A DNA stretch of 46,484 nucleotides from Pseudomonas sp. PIC25 (GCF_002286785.1 NZ_MUJY01000049.1:1-46484), one strand, 5' to 3'. Shown: positions 16,438 to 25,553, counted from the stretch's first letter. The notes: generated from the letters alone by a model not told the origin. Translations and numbers: made by a program.

Positions 16438-17316
16438 TCACTCCGCGGATAACGCCCGCCCCTTGGGTTTGGGCGCGAACCGGGCCGCGAGGCGCATGCT
16501 GGCGGTGACCAGCCGCTGGTAGAAGCCCGGCAGCAGGCGCTGCATCAGGTCGAGGGCAACGGCGTCGGAGCCGATCAGAATGCGCCGCTTGTCGCGCAGC
16601 ACGCCGCGCAGGATCACCTCGGCAGCTTTCTCCGGCGTGGTGCGTAGCAACTGATCGTGGAACTGCTGGCGCGACTGGTCGGCGGCCTGGCCGGTGACCC
16701 GGGCGAGACTGTCGTTCATCCGCGCGGTCTTGGCGATGTTGGTCTTGATCCCGCCCGGGTGCACGCAACTGGCCGACACGCCGCAGCCTTCCATGTCCAG
16801 CTCCTGGCGCAGCGACTCGGTGAAGCCGCGCACGGCGAACTTGGTGGCGTTGTAGGCGCTCATGCCCGGCTGGGCGAACAGGCCGAAGACGCTGGAGACG
16901 TTGACCACGTGCCCCTGGCCGGACGCTTTCAGGTGCGGCAGGAAGGCCTTGGTGCCGTTCAGCACGCCCCAGAAATTGATGTTCATGATCCACTCGTATT
17001 CGGCGAATTCGCTGCCTTCCACGGTGCCTGCATGGGCCACGCCGGCGTTGTTGAAGATCAAATTGACCCGGCCGTGGTCCAGTGCCACCTGATCGGCCCA
17101 GGTTTGCATGGCCGCGCGGTCGGCCACGTCGACCCGCGTTTCGGTGACCTGTACGCCGAGCTGGCGGGCGCGGCTGGCGGTTTCCGCCAGGCCTTCGGCG
17201 TTTACGTCGCTCAGCGCCAGGTGGCAACCCTGGCGGGCGAGGGCATAGGCGAGGGCGCGACCGATGCCGGAGCCGGCGCCGGTGATGGCGGCGACCTTGT
17301 TTTCGAAGGATTTCAT
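16438..17316 (-). CDS. Short-chain dehydrogenase/reductase
   Basis: A classical SDR of 292 residues. It shows the NAD(P)-binding TGAGSGIG at 13-20, NNAG at 89-92, and the catalytic Ser142, Tyr155 and Lys159 (VSSVFG, YNATK). The C-terminal ~40 residues are a basic extension after an amphipathic segment (LMQRLLPGFYQRLV). A strong AGGAGG precedes the ATG at 17314-17316. The same frame stays open to 18918 across the monooxygenase gene, but that is a GC-bias shadow. Its start overlaps the monooxygenase stop by four bases (ATGA), so they form an operon. It may oxidise or reduce the alcohol/ketone partner of the monooxygenase; substrate unknown. Confidence 0.93.
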   Translation of the reverse strand: MKSFENKVAAITGAGSGIGRALAYALARQGCHLALSDVNAEGLAETASRARQLGVQVTETRVDVADRAAMQTWADQVALDHGRVNLIFNNAGVAHAGTVEGSEFAEYEWIMNINFWGVLNGTKAFLPHLKASGQGHVVNVSSVFGLFAQPGMSAYNATKFAVRGFTESLRQELDMEGCGVSASCVHPGGIKTNIAKTARMNDSLARVTGQAADQSRQQFHDQLLRTTPEKAAEVILRGVLRDKRRILIGSDAVALDLMQRLLPGFYQRLVTASMRLAARFAPKPKGRALSAE

Positions 17317-18860
17317 GCGGTGGCCTCCTGTGCCGGTGTGGCGGCGAACGTCTGTGCCGGGTGCGCGGGGTTCGCGCGGCTGAAGTGGTAGGCGCTGGCG
17401 TCGAAGTTGCGCGTCAGCAGGCGGAAACGCCAGGTAAAGCCGGGCCAGACCGTGCAATTGCGGCCGCTGACCGGATGCAAGTACCAGCTCATGCAGCCGC
17501 CGGCGTTCCACACGGTATCGCCGAGGTTGCCCTGGAGCTTGCCGTTGAAGCGGTCCTGCTCTTCGCGCTTGACCTCCAGGCTGCGCAGGTTGCGCTGTTC
17601 GAGCAGGTCGAGGGCGCCGAGCACGTAGTGGATTTGCGACTCGATCATGTAGACCATCGAGTTGTGACCCAGGCCGGTGTTCGGGCCCATCAGGAAGAAC
17701 AGGTTGGGGAAGCCGGCGGTCAGGGTGCCCTTGTAGGCTTCCGGGCCTTCCGGCCAGGTGTCGAGCAGGTCGATGCCGCCCCGGCCGAAGATGGCCCCAC
17801 GCGGCAGTGGGTCGCTGGGGGTGAAGCCGGTGCCGAAGATGATGGCGTCGATCTCGCGTTCCGTGCCGTCGTTGGTGACGATGCTGTTGGCGCGGATTTC
17901 GCGGATGCCGTCGGTGATCACGTCGACGTTGGGCTGGGTCAGCGCCGGGTAGTAATCGTTGGAGATCAGCACCCGCTTGCAGCCCATCAGGTAGTCCGGG
18001 GTGACCTTGGCGCGCAGGACCGGGTCCTTGATCTGCCGGCGGATGTAGGCCTTGCTGACCCTCTGCGCCAGCGTCATCACCCTCGGTAGCAGGGCGAAAC
18101 CGATCACCCGGCTTTCCAGCAGCCCGTAGATCAGCCCGCGCCAGAGCTTCTGCACCAGCGGGAAGCGCTTGAAGCGCTCGCGTTCGCGTTCGCCGATAGC
18201 ACGGTCCGGCTTGGGCATGATCCACGGTGGCGTGCGCTGGTAGAGGTCGAGCTGGGCGACCTGGCGCTGGATCTGCGGGACGAACTGGATCGCCGAGGCG
18301 CCGGTGCCGATCACCGCCACGCGCTTGCCGGTGAGGTCGTAGTTGTGGTCCCACTGTTGGGAGTGGAACATCTTGCCGGTGAAGGTCTCCAGGCCGTTCA
18401 GCCTGGGAATCGACGGAGTGGACAGGGCGCCCATCCCGGACACCACGAAGCGGGCGCTGTAGCGGTTGCCGGCGGCATCCTCGAGGTGCCACAGCTCTTG
18501 CTCCTCGTCCCAGTGCATCCGGCGAATCTCGGTGTTCAGCAGGGTTTTTTCCTGCAGCCGGTACTTCTCCCAGCAACCTTCCAGGTAGCTCTTGATCTCC
18601 GGCTGGCGGGCGAACATGCGCGTCCACTCCGGGTTCGGCTCGAAGGAGAACGAATACAGGTGCGATTGCACGTCGCAGGCGCAGCCCGGGTAGTGATTGA
18701 CCCGCCAGGTGCCGCCGACGCCGCCTTCCTTCTCGAACAGGAGGAAGTCGTCCTCGCCCCGTTGCTTGAGGCGAATGGCCATGCCGAGACCGGAAAAACC
18801 GGTGCCGACGATGGCGATCTTGCAGTGCTGTACAGGCAGGGTAGCCGCAGGGGCATTCAT
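17313..18860 (-). CDS. Flavin-containing / Baeyer-Villiger-type monooxygenase
   Basis: A 515-residue class B flavoprotein monooxygenase. It has FAD- and NADPH-binding Rossmann motifs GTGFSG (19-24) and GTGASA (185-190). The Baeyer-Villiger fingerprint FTGKMFHSQQWD is at 160-171, matching F-x-G-x3-H-x3-W-[PD]. It probably inserts oxygen next to a ketone, or oxidises a heteroatom, using NADPH and O2. I chose the ATG at 18858-18860, preceded by GAGGAC; an ATG eight codons upstream (18884) is an alternative. Translationally coupled to the SDR gene, and divergent from the TetR gene 148 bases away, which is the likely regulator. Confidence 0.93.
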   Translation of the reverse strand: MNAPAATLPVQHCKIAIVGTGFSGLGMAIRLKQRGEDDFLLFEKEGGVGGTWRVNHYPGCACDVQSHLYSFSFEPNPEWTRMFARQPEIKSYLEGCWEKYRLQEKTLLNTEIRRMHWDEEQELWHLEDAAGNRYSARFVVSGMGALSTPSIPRLNGLETFTGKMFHSQQWDHNYDLTGKRVAVIGTGASAIQFVPQIQRQVAQLDLYQRTPPWIMPKPDRAIGERERERFKRFPLVQKLWRGLIYGLLESRVIGFALLPRVMTLAQRVSKAYIRRQIKDPVLRAKVTPDYLMGCKRVLISNDYYPALTQPNVDVITDGIREIRANSIVTNDGTEREIDAIIFGTGFTPSDPLPRGAIFGRGGIDLLDTWPEGPEAYKGTLTAGFPNLFFLMGPNTGLGHNSMVYMIESQIHYVLGALDLLEQRNLRSLEVKREEQDRFNGKLQGNLGDTVWNAGGCMSWYLHPVSGRNCTVWPGFTWRFRLLTRNFDASAYHFSRANPAHPAQTFAATPAQEATA

Positions 18861-19008
18861 GGCCAGGGGTCCTCTTGTTGTCATTGGCTGGCGTTACGAC
18901 GCTGTACCAAGTAGACATTTGTATACCCGTCGGGGCACCCTATCCTCCGATGGGTTGCGTGGCTGAGCGCCCTCGGTTTTGATCGCCGTTGCGACGAAAG
19001 GAAATCCC
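18861..19008. promoter_or_regulatory. Divergent promoter region monooxygenase / TetR
   Basis: The 148-base gap between two divergent genes contains an AT-richer segment, tagacatttgtataccc (18912-18929), which is the best candidate for an operator or -10 region. No clean palindrome is visible to me. The divergent layout is typical for TetR-controlled operons. Confidence 0.35.
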
Positions 19009-19689
19009 ATGACCCTGGTTCGATCCGGTGTGGCGCAAGGCAAGCGCCTGTTGATGGACGCCGCCCTGCGCCTGATGGCCCACAGCCGCAGCCTGAGCAG
19101 CCTGGGCCTGCGCGAGCTGGCGCGGGAGGCGGGGCTCAATCCCAATACCTTCTACCGGCATTTCCAGAGCGTGGATGAGCTGGGCATGGCGCTGATCCGG
19201 CACATCGCCGACCAATTGCGCCAGCCGCTGCGCGACCTGCGCCAGGAAGCGGCCCAGCGCGCGGCGGAGGGTGGTGGGGGTGGTCCCCGCCTGCTGGGCG
19301 TGGAGCTCGGCCGGGGGCGCCTGGTGTGTCACGAGACGGTCGCGTTGTTCTTCCGCTTCGTCGAAGAGAACCCCGAAGCCTTCATCGTCGGCATGCGCGA
19401 ATTGCATGGCGCCTCGCCGCTGTTGCGGGCCGAGTTGCGCGAGGTGATGGACGGCTTCGCCCAGGACATGGCCGAAGACATCCAGAACCTGCAACTGGTG
19501 GCGCTGGACGGCGAGGGGATCAAGCGTCTGTCGTCGCTGATCAGCCGGCACCTGTTCCAGATGTCGCTGGATTACCTGGAGCAGGTGGACCAACGTTCCC
19601 GCATCTGCGCCGAGGCGGAGGAGATGATCGTCACCCTGTTCGCCGGTGCCAGCGTGCTCCAGAGCCTGGAACAGATGCCCCGGGCTTGA
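19009..19689 (+). CDS. TetR family transcriptional regulator
   Basis: A 226-residue one-component repressor. The N-terminal helix-turn-helix (LSSLGLRELAREAGLNPNTFYRHFQSVDELG) is a clear TetR DNA-binding domain, and the rest is an all-helical ligand domain, with a flexible Gly-rich loop at about 86-91 (EGGGGG). I chose the ATG at 19009, preceded by AAAGGAAA; the open frame starts ten codons earlier. By position it is expected to control the divergent monooxygenase/SDR operon and itself. The ligand is unknown. Confidence 0.93.
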   Translation: MTLVRSGVAQGKRLLMDAALRLMAHSRSLSSLGLRELAREAGLNPNTFYRHFQSVDELGMALIRHIADQLRQPLRDLRQEAAQRAAEGGGGGPRLLGVELGRGRLVCHETVALFFRFVEENPEAFIVGMRELHGASPLLRAELREVMDGFAQDMAEDIQNLQLVALDGEGIKRLSSLISRHLFQMSLDYLEQVDQRSRICAEAEEMIVTLFAGASVLQSLEQMPRA

Positions 19690-19722
19690 AGGCGTCCGGG
19701 ATCGGCTAAGGGCTTGTACTTT

Positions 19723-19788
19723 GTAGGAGCCAGCTCTGCTGGCAGAAGCTTCTGCACAGTCCCATTCGCGAGCAGAGCTCGCTCCTAC
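19723..19788. repeat. Inverted REP pair
   Basis: A copy of gtaggagccagctctgctggc (19723-19743) and an opposed copy gcgagcagagctcgctcctac (19768-19788) flank a 24-base spacer, giving a BIME-like double hairpin downstream of the TetR gene. Confidence 0.8.
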
Positions 19789-19814
19789 AGGGGCCTGCAG
19801 CGATCTTGATCGTC

Positions 19815-19845
19815 GCCCGGATTGCGCCGGGCTTATCCAGGCTAC
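19815..19845. repeat. cggattgcgccgggcttatcc repeat
   Basis: An inverted relative of the intergenic repeat at 8913-8939, immediately after the REP pair. It forms a short stem between gcccgg and ccgggc. Confidence 0.6.
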
Positions 19846-19963
19846 GGTGGCCGAGAGGCGATACCGGGTTGTTTCCCGTCCGCCCCAGGGAATCGGCCGA
19901 GGTGAATGGGGTCCAAAATTTCAAGCGGTGAGCCGGCCATCCTGGCGATGCCGGGTGGCTGTC

Positions 19964-19969
19964 TATACT
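19964..19969 (+). promoter_or_regulatory. Candidate -10 box of the signalling unit
   Basis: TATACT lies 42 bases before the TTG start of the first gene. The matching -35 position (19941-19946, cctggc) is poor, so this would need an activator or is only suggestive. Confidence 0.35.
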
Positions 19970-20005
19970 CACAACGTCGCGTGCCCGGCCGAAAGGAGAC
20001 TCTGC

Positions 20006-20365
20006 TTGAAAGTACTGATCGTCGACGATTCCGCCATGTCCCGAAAGATGGTGATGAAAGCACTGCCGCCCGAGTTCGAGGCGGAGATCACCCAGGCCTC
20101 CAATGGCGAAGAGGCGCTGGCCGCCTACCATGCGGGGCAGGCCGAGGTGATCTTTCTCGATTTGACCATGCCGGTAATGGATGGCTTCCGCACCCTGGAG
20201 CTGCTCAAGCGTGAGGACGCCAACGCGGTGGTCATCGTGATCAGCGCCGATATCCAGCCGCAGGCGCAGCAACGGGTGCGCGAACTGGGGGCCGCGGGGT
20301 TCGTCAAGAAGCCGATCACGCCGGAGGCCATGCACGCGGCGCTCCATGACGTGGGGCTGATCTGA
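20006..20365 (+). CDS. CheY-like single-domain response regulator
   Basis: A 119-residue stand-alone receiver domain. It begins KVLIVDDSAMSRKM with the acidic pocket (DD), has the phospho-acceptor in FLDLTMPVMDG and the conserved lysine in FVKKPIT. The start is an unusual TTG at 20006, chosen because AAAGGAGA lies seven bases upstream and the family begins there; the open frame runs upstream to 19847 without homology. It overlaps the CheC-type gene (TGATG), so the two are translated together. There is no output domain: it should act by binding a partner protein, or as a phosphate sink. Confidence 0.9.
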   Translation: MKVLIVDDSAMSRKMVMKALPPEFEAEITQASNGEEALAAYHAGQAEVIFLDLTMPVMDGFRTLELLKREDANAVVIVISADIQPQAQQRVRELGAAGFVKKPITPEAMHAALHDVGLI

Positions 20366-20973
20366 TGAACCGCCTGGCGAACCTCAGCGAGGACCGGCGC
20401 GATGCCCTGCAGGAGCTGATGAACGTCGCCATGGGGCAGGGTGCCGATCGGTTGGCGCGCCTGACCGAAACCTTCGTCACCTTGTCCGTGCCGCGCATCC
20501 ACCCGGTGGAGGACGCCCACGCCAACCTGCTCGACAACCTGGACATCGCCGGTCAGCCGGCCATCGTCACGCGCCAGTCGTTCCTCGGCCGGTTGCGCGG
20601 CGAGGTGGTGGTCTGCTTCGGCGAGAACGGCGCCGACCAGTTGGCCGGGCTGATGGGCTACGAAGGCGAAGCCAACAGCCAGGACGAACTGATGCTGGAC
20701 GTCACCAACATCCTCACCGGCGCCTGCATCAACGGCCTGGCCCAGCAGATCGACCTCAAGGTGAGCTACGGTGCGCCGTCGATCCTGTCGCGCGGCCGCT
20801 CGCTGAAGGAGGTGCTGGACAGCCAGGTGCTGCAAGGCCACCAGGCACTGGTGCTGGAAATCCATTTCGAAGTGGCCACCCACAGCTTCATCTGCGACCT
20901 GCTGGTGTGCATCGCCGAGGACACGGTGGCTACGGTGATCGAGGCGATCGACCAATTGCTGAACGACATCTGA
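20365..20973 (+). CDS. CheC/CheX-type receiver phosphatase
   Basis: A 202-residue protein with two phosphatase helices matching the CheC pattern. The first is D13-x3-E17-x2-N20-x22-P43, an exact fit to the D/S-x3-E-x2-N-x22-P consensus. The second is E108-x3-D112-x2-N115-x22-P138, where Asp replaces the catalytic Glu. CheC-type enzymes dephosphorylate CheY-P. Overlap with the receiver gene upstream points to that receiver as its substrate. Its stop is eight bases before the kinase gene. No CheA, CheW or receptor is encoded here, so this is a chemotaxis part used outside a standard chemotaxis operon. Confidence 0.85.
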   Translation: MNRLANLSEDRRDALQELMNVAMGQGADRLARLTETFVTLSVPRIHPVEDAHANLLDNLDIAGQPAIVTRQSFLGRLRGEVVVCFGENGADQLAGLMGYEGEANSQDELMLDVTNILTGACINGLAQQIDLKVSYGAPSILSRGRSLKEVLDSQVLQGHQALVLEIHFEVATHSFICDLLVCIAEDTVATVIEAIDQLLNDI

Positions 20974-20981
20974 GGCGGCCC

Positions 20982-22301
20982 ATGGACCTTCCGGCACAGC
21001 AGTCCCCGTTGCACACGGAGCTGGAATCCGTCCTGCAGCAGATCAATCTCGGCGTCGTGCTGCTCGACCGCGACTGCCGGGTGATGTACTGGAACGATTT
21101 CATGAGCATCAACAGCGGGCGCAGCGCGACCGAGGTGGTCGGCCAGTCACTGTTCGAGCTGTTCCCGGAACTGCCGCGGCTGTGGGTCAAGAAGAAGATC
21201 GACAGCGTCTTCACCCTGCAGAACCTGGCGTTCACCTCCTGGCAGCAGCGCCCGCACCTGTTCAACTTCTCCGACAGCCGGCCCATTACCGGGCAGGTGG
21301 CGGCGATGTACCAGAACTGCACCTTCTTTCCGGTGGTGGAGACTTCCGGGGCGATCAAGTACGTCTGCCTGACCGTGGCCGATGCCACCGAAACGGCTGC
21401 GCAGCATTTGGAGTTGGCACGGCTGAACGAGCTGCTGCAGGCCGAGAAGGAAGAGCAGGCCCGGCTGATCCGCAAGTTGGAAGAGGCCCAGGCGCAACTG
21501 CTGCAATCGGAGAAGATGGCCGCCATCGGCCAACTCGCCGCCGGGGTGGCCCATGAGATCAACAACCCGGTCGGCTACGTGAATTCCAACTTCGCCAGCC
21601 TGGAATCCTACGTGAAGGACCTGTTCAGCCTGATCGAAGCCTACAACCGCGACCTGCCGTCGTTGCAGGACGCCGTCTTCCGTGCACGGATCGAACAGGC
21701 CAACCGCGAGCTGGACTACGAGTTCCTGCGCAGCGACATCTTCGACCTGGTCCGCGAGTCCCGCGAGGGGTTGGAGCGGGTCAAGCGAATCGTCCAGGAC
21801 CTGCGCGACTTTTCCCACGTGGACTCGGCGGACTGGCAGGTGGTGGACCTGCACAAGGGCCTGGACAGCACGCTGAACGTGGTCTGGAACGAGGTGAAGT
21901 TCAAGGCCGAGGTGGTCAAGCAGTACGGCGAGCTGCCGGACGTGGAGTGCATCGGCTCGCAGCTCAACCAGGTGTTCATGAACCTGATCGTCAATGCCGC
22001 GCATGCCATTCCGAACCGCGGCACCATCTGGCTGGAAACCGGTACGCGCGACGACTGGGTGTTCGTCCGGGTGCGCGACGACGGCTGCGGCATTCCGCCG
22101 GAGAACCTGAAGCGTCTGTTCGAGCCGTTCTTCACCACCAAGCCGGTAGGCTCCGGGACCGGCCTGGGGTTGTCGGTGTCCTACAACATCGTCAGCAAGC
22201 ATCACGGGCGGATCGAGGTGGAGAGCGAGCCGGGCAAGGGCACGGCCTTCACCGTCTGGCTGCCGGTGCGCCAGCCGCAGGAGGGGCCGGAGGCTCGGTA
22301 A
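20982..22301 (+). CDS. PAS-domain sensor histidine kinase
   Basis: A 439-residue soluble kinase: PAS domain at about 14-135 (NLGVVLLDRDCRVMYWND), a coiled coil at about 145-178, the phospho-acceptor H191 in AAGVAHEINNPVGYVNSN, and a C-terminal HATPase domain with N-box NLIVNAAHAI, DDGCGIP and GSGTGLGLSVSYN. No membrane segment. I chose the ATG at 20982 (MDLPAQQ), after GGCGGCCC; upstream reading is a shadow of the previous gene. It is strikingly like the kinase at 36621-37910, sharing for instance LLQSEK[ML]AAIGQLAAGVAHEINNP and the region around VECI-S-Q-NQV. Likely phosphorylates the receiver at 20006. It converges with the nine-gene operon, 36 bases from its last gene. Confidence 0.92.
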   Translation: MDLPAQQSPLHTELESVLQQINLGVVLLDRDCRVMYWNDFMSINSGRSATEVVGQSLFELFPELPRLWVKKKIDSVFTLQNLAFTSWQQRPHLFNFSDSRPITGQVAAMYQNCTFFPVVETSGAIKYVCLTVADATETAAQHLELARLNELLQAEKEEQARLIRKLEEAQAQLLQSEKMAAIGQLAAGVAHEINNPVGYVNSNFASLESYVKDLFSLIEAYNRDLPSLQDAVFRARIEQANRELDYEFLRSDIFDLVRESREGLERVKRIVQDLRDFSHVDSADWQVVDLHKGLDSTLNVVWNEVKFKAEVVKQYGELPDVECIGSQLNQVFMNLIVNAAHAIPNRGTIWLETGTRDDWVFVRVRDDGCGIPPENLKRLFEPFFTTKPVGSGTGLGLSVSYNIVSKHHGRIEVESEPGKGTAFTVWLPVRQPQEGPEAR

Positions 22302-22337
22302 GCGTTGCTAGGAAGTCCTCAGCCAAACCAGAGCGCG

Positions 22338-25300
22338 TCACCCGGAGCTATTGCCGATCCCCGTTCCCTCTTTCTGCTTGGCCTGGCTGTGGTGCTGGAA
22401 GGCCTGGCTGATGTTCTGGCGCAGTTGCTCGTCGTCCCAGGGTTTGGTGAGGAACTTGTAGATCGCCCCCTGGTTGATGGCATCGGTCACCGACTTCAGG
22501 TCGGTGTAGCCCGAGAGCACGATGCGGATGGTGTCCGGATAGAGGTCCTTGACCCGGCTGAGGAACTCGGTGCCGTTCATTTCCGGCATGCGCTGGTCGG
22601 AGATGACCACCTGGACATCGTGCTTGGCCAGCAGCTCGAAGGCGTCCTGGGCCTGGTTGGCGGTGAGTATCCGGTAGCCGTCGCGACGCAGTACGCGGGT
22701 CAGGGCGCGGAGGATGTTCTCTTCGTCGTCGAGCAGCAGCAGCGTCTGTACGTTGTCGTCGGTTTTCGGCAGCTCCGGTGCCGGTGCCTGGCGTTCGCGG
22801 AGGAACTGCTGCAACTGCGCGAACGGCATCGGTCTGGCGAAGAAATACCCCTGGAACTCATCGCAGTGGCTCTTTTTCAGGAAGGCGTACTGCGGCTCGG
22901 TTTCCACCCCTTCGGCGGTGACCTTGAGGTTGAGGTGGTGGGCCATGGAGATGATGCCCTGGGTGATGGCGGCATCATGGCGGTCGCTGATCACCTCGTG
23001 GACGAAGGAACGGTCGATCTTCACCTTGTCGATGGGCAGGCGCTTGAGGTAGTTCAGGCTGGAGAAGCCGGTGCCGAAATCGTCGATGGACACCCGCACG
23101 CCCAGTCCCTTCAAGGCATGGAGGATGTGGATGGCGCGCTCGGCGTTGTCCAGCAATACGGTTTCGGTGATCTCCAATTCCAATTGCGTGGGAGGTAGCT
23201 GGCTCTCTTGCAGGGCGGCCTGGACGCTATCAACGAAGTTGGTGCGCTGGAACTGCAATGGCGAGACGTTGACCGCCACCACCAGGTTGAGGCCCTGTTC
23301 GTTGAGCTGGCGTATCTGCTGGCAGGCAGTGGAAAGGACCCACAGGCTCAGCGGGATGATCTGTCCGGTGTCCTCGGCCACCGGTACGAACTGGGCCGGC
23401 GGGATCAGGCCCTGTTCGGCGTGATGCCAGCGCAGCAGCGCTTCGACGCCGGTGATGCGGCCGCTGCGGCCGTCGATCTGCGGCTGGTAGTAAAGCTCGA
23501 AATCCTTGCCTTCGATGGCCTTCTGCAACTCGTTGCGTAGGGCGACGCGCTCGCTGACCTTCTGGTTGAGGTCGGTGGTGTACCACTGGTAGTTATTGCG
23601 TCCCTGCTGCTTGGCCTTGTACATCGCCAGGTCGGCCTGCTGGATGAGCTGCATCGGCTGCTCGACCTCGCCGTCGCTGAGGGTGATGCCGATGCTGGCG
23701 GTGATGTGCAGGTCGATGCCCTGGGCCCGGTAAGGGCGGGCGAGGCTGTCGATCAGCCGTTCGGCCACCAGCAGCACGTCCTCGTCGCGGGCCAGGTCGG
23801 GCAACAGCACGATGAACTCGTCGCCGCCCAGGCGCGCCACGGTGTCGCCGGGGCGCACCTGCTGGCTCATGCGCCGCGCCACTTCGATGAGAATCTGGTC
23901 GCCGACGCTGTGGCCCATGGTGTCGTTGATCGGCTTGAAACCGTCCAGGTCGATGAACATCACCGCCAGGCTGCGGTTGTAGCGCTGGGAAATCCGGCAG
24001 CCCTGGATCAGGCGGTCCTCCAGCAGCGCGCGGTTGGGCAGGCCGGTGAGCACGTCGTGGCTGGCGTTGTAGGCCAGTTCGGTCTCGTAGCGCTTCTGCT
24101 CGGAGATGTCGTTCTGCACGCCGATGAAGTGGGTGATCTCGCCGTGCTCGTCCGGCACCGGGGCGATGTAGAGGTTGTTCCAGAACGGCGAACCGTCCTT
24201 GCGGAAGTTGCGCAGCACCACGTTGACGTCGCTTTTTTCGCGCAGGCAGCGGCGGATTTCCTCGACGCCGGGCTGGTCGCGCTCATCGCCCTGGAGGAAG
24301 CGGCAGTTGCGCCCCAAGGCTTCTTTGGCGGAATAGCCGGTGATGCGTTCGAAGGCCGGGTTGACGTAGATGATCGGCAGGTCCGCGCCACGCGCATCGC
24401 AGATCAACATTCCGTTGTAGCTGGCCTCCAGGCTGCGCTGGAGCAGGCGCAACTGGCGCTCGGACTCCTTGCGCTGGCTGATGTCGCGCAGCGACAGCAG
24501 GCGCATGTCCTGGCCATCCCATTCGGTATGGGCGGACTGGATTTCCACCGGCAGCCTGCCGCCGTCGGCCATGGGCAGGTTGTGTTCGTAGAGATTGCCT
24601 TCCTGCAACGGCAGTTCGAAGTGCCGGTTCAGCAGCGATTCCGAGGGCGTACGCAGCAGAGCTTCCGCTGCCGGGTTGGCGTAGCGCACCTGGCCTTCCG
24701 CGTCGATCACCAGCAGGGCGTCGCGGTTATCGGTGAGCAACTGGCGGAAGGCTTCTTCCTTGCGCTTGATCTCCGCGTCGGTCTTGAGCTTCTCGGTGAC
24801 ATCGATGGCCAGCGTCAGCCGCGCCGGCTGGCCGTTGAAGTCGATGTCGTGGGCCATGATCTCCACCTGGATTTCCTGGCCGTCCCGGTCTTTGTGGGTC
24901 CAGAGACCGGCATTGGGATACTGCGTGCCGCCGCCGTGGCGCTCGTGGTAGGCGAGGAACCGCTCCTGCTCTTCGATCGAGCGGATGTCGAGCACCCGCA
25001 TGCCGAGGAGTTCCTCGCGGCTGTAGCCGTAGAGGTCAAGGGCGGCCTGGTTGACGGCGAGGAAGCGCAGGGTCTCGCGGTGGAACACGTACATGGGTTC
25101 CGGATTGGCTTCGAACAGCAGGCGGTAACGGGCTTCGCTGTCGGCCAGCTCGGCGGTGATCTGCCCGCGGCCGACCGCATAGCGGATGCTGCGGGCGAGG
25201 GTGCGGCTGTCGATCTGGCCTTTGACCAGGTAATCGGCGGCACCCAGTTTCACCGCGTTGGCGTCCAGTTCGTCGTCACCCTGGCCGGTGAGCAGGATGA

Positions 25301-25553
25301 TCGGCGTGCGGATGCCGGCTTTCAGGGCGTGGTCGATCAGCGCCAGGCCGGACTCGGCGCCCAGGTAGTAGTCGATCAGGATCAGGTCGTGTTCCTGGCG
25401 CAGGATGGCGGCCAGCGCCTCGTCGTAGTTGTCCAGCCAGTCCAGCTCACAGCGCAGTTGCCGGGCCTGGCGCAGCAGGTCGCGGGTGATCAGGTAATCG
25501 TCTTCGTCGTCCTCGACCAGCAGGAGACGCAGGGCGGATTCGGACTGGCTCAT
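22338..25553 (-). CDS. REC-PAS-PAS-LOV-GGDEF-EAL-REC cyclic-di-GMP protein
   Basis: A 1071-residue soluble hybrid regulator. In order: receiver (D61, K111) at 8-125, PAS 140-255, PAS 262-362, LOV-type PAS 370-487, GGDEF ~490-660, EAL ~675-920, receiver (D986) 936-1055. The LOV domain has the flavin-adduct motif G414-R-N-C417-R-F-L-Q, plus RKDGSPFWNN, as in blue-light sensors. GGDEF is intact at 576-580; EAL at 704-706 is intact with DDFGTG at 824-829 and EGVETE at 881-886. So it may both make and break cyclic-di-GMP, gated by light and phosphorylation. The ATG at 25551-25553 overlaps the stop of the upstream receiver gene (ATGA). Last gene of the nine-gene operon; its open frame extends on to 26264 only as a shadow. 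Confidence 0.93.
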   Translation of the reverse strand: MSQSESALRLLLVEDDEDDYLITRDLLRQARQLRCELDWLDNYDEALAAILRQEHDLILIDYYLGAESGLALIDHALKAGIRTPIILLTGQGDDELDANAVKLGAADYLVKGQIDSRTLARSIRYAVGRGQITAELADSEARYRLLFEANPEPMYVFHRETLRFLAVNQAALDLYGYSREELLGMRVLDIRSIEEQERFLAYHERHGGGTQYPNAGLWTHKDRDGQEIQVEIMAHDIDFNGQPARLTLAIDVTEKLKTDAEIKRKEEAFRQLLTDNRDALLVIDAEGQVRYANPAAEALLRTPSESLLNRHFELPLQEGNLYEHNLPMADGGRLPVEIQSAHTEWDGQDMRLLSLRDISQRKESERQLRLLQRSLEASYNGMLICDARGADLPIIYVNPAFERITGYSAKEALGRNCRFLQGDERDQPGVEEIRRCLREKSDVNVVLRNFRKDGSPFWNNLYIAPVPDEHGEITHFIGVQNDISEQKRYETELAYNASHDVLTGLPNRALLEDRLIQGCRISQRYNRSLAVMFIDLDGFKPINDTMGHSVGDQILIEVARRMSQQVRPGDTVARLGGDEFIVLLPDLARDEDVLLVAERLIDSLARPYRAQGIDLHITASIGITLSDGEVEQPMQLIQQADLAMYKAKQQGRNNYQWYTTDLNQKVSERVALRNELQKAIEGKDFELYYQPQIDGRSGRITGVEALLRWHHAEQGLIPPAQFVPVAEDTGQIIPLSLWVLSTACQQIRQLNEQGLNLVVAVNVSPLQFQRTNFVDSVQAALQESQLPPTQLELEITETVLLDNAERAIHILHALKGLGVRVSIDDFGTGFSSLNYLKRLPIDKVKIDRSFVHEVISDRHDAAITQGIISMAHHLNLKVTAEGVETEPQYAFLKKSHCDEFQGYFFARPMPFAQLQQFLRERQAPAPELPKTDDNVQTLLLLDDEENILRALTRVLRRDGYRILTANQAQDAFELLAKHDVQVVISDQRMPEMNGTEFLSRVKDLYPDTIRIVLSGYTDLKSVTDAINQGAIYKFLTKPWDDEQLRQNISQAFQHHSQAKQKEGTGIGNSSG

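Noticed and set aside
16438-18918. An 826-codon open frame that would fuse the SDR to an upstream extension
   Set aside because: The upstream ~530 codons are an off-frame reading of the monooxygenase gene. The SDR has its own strong AGGAGG and starts with family homology at 17316.
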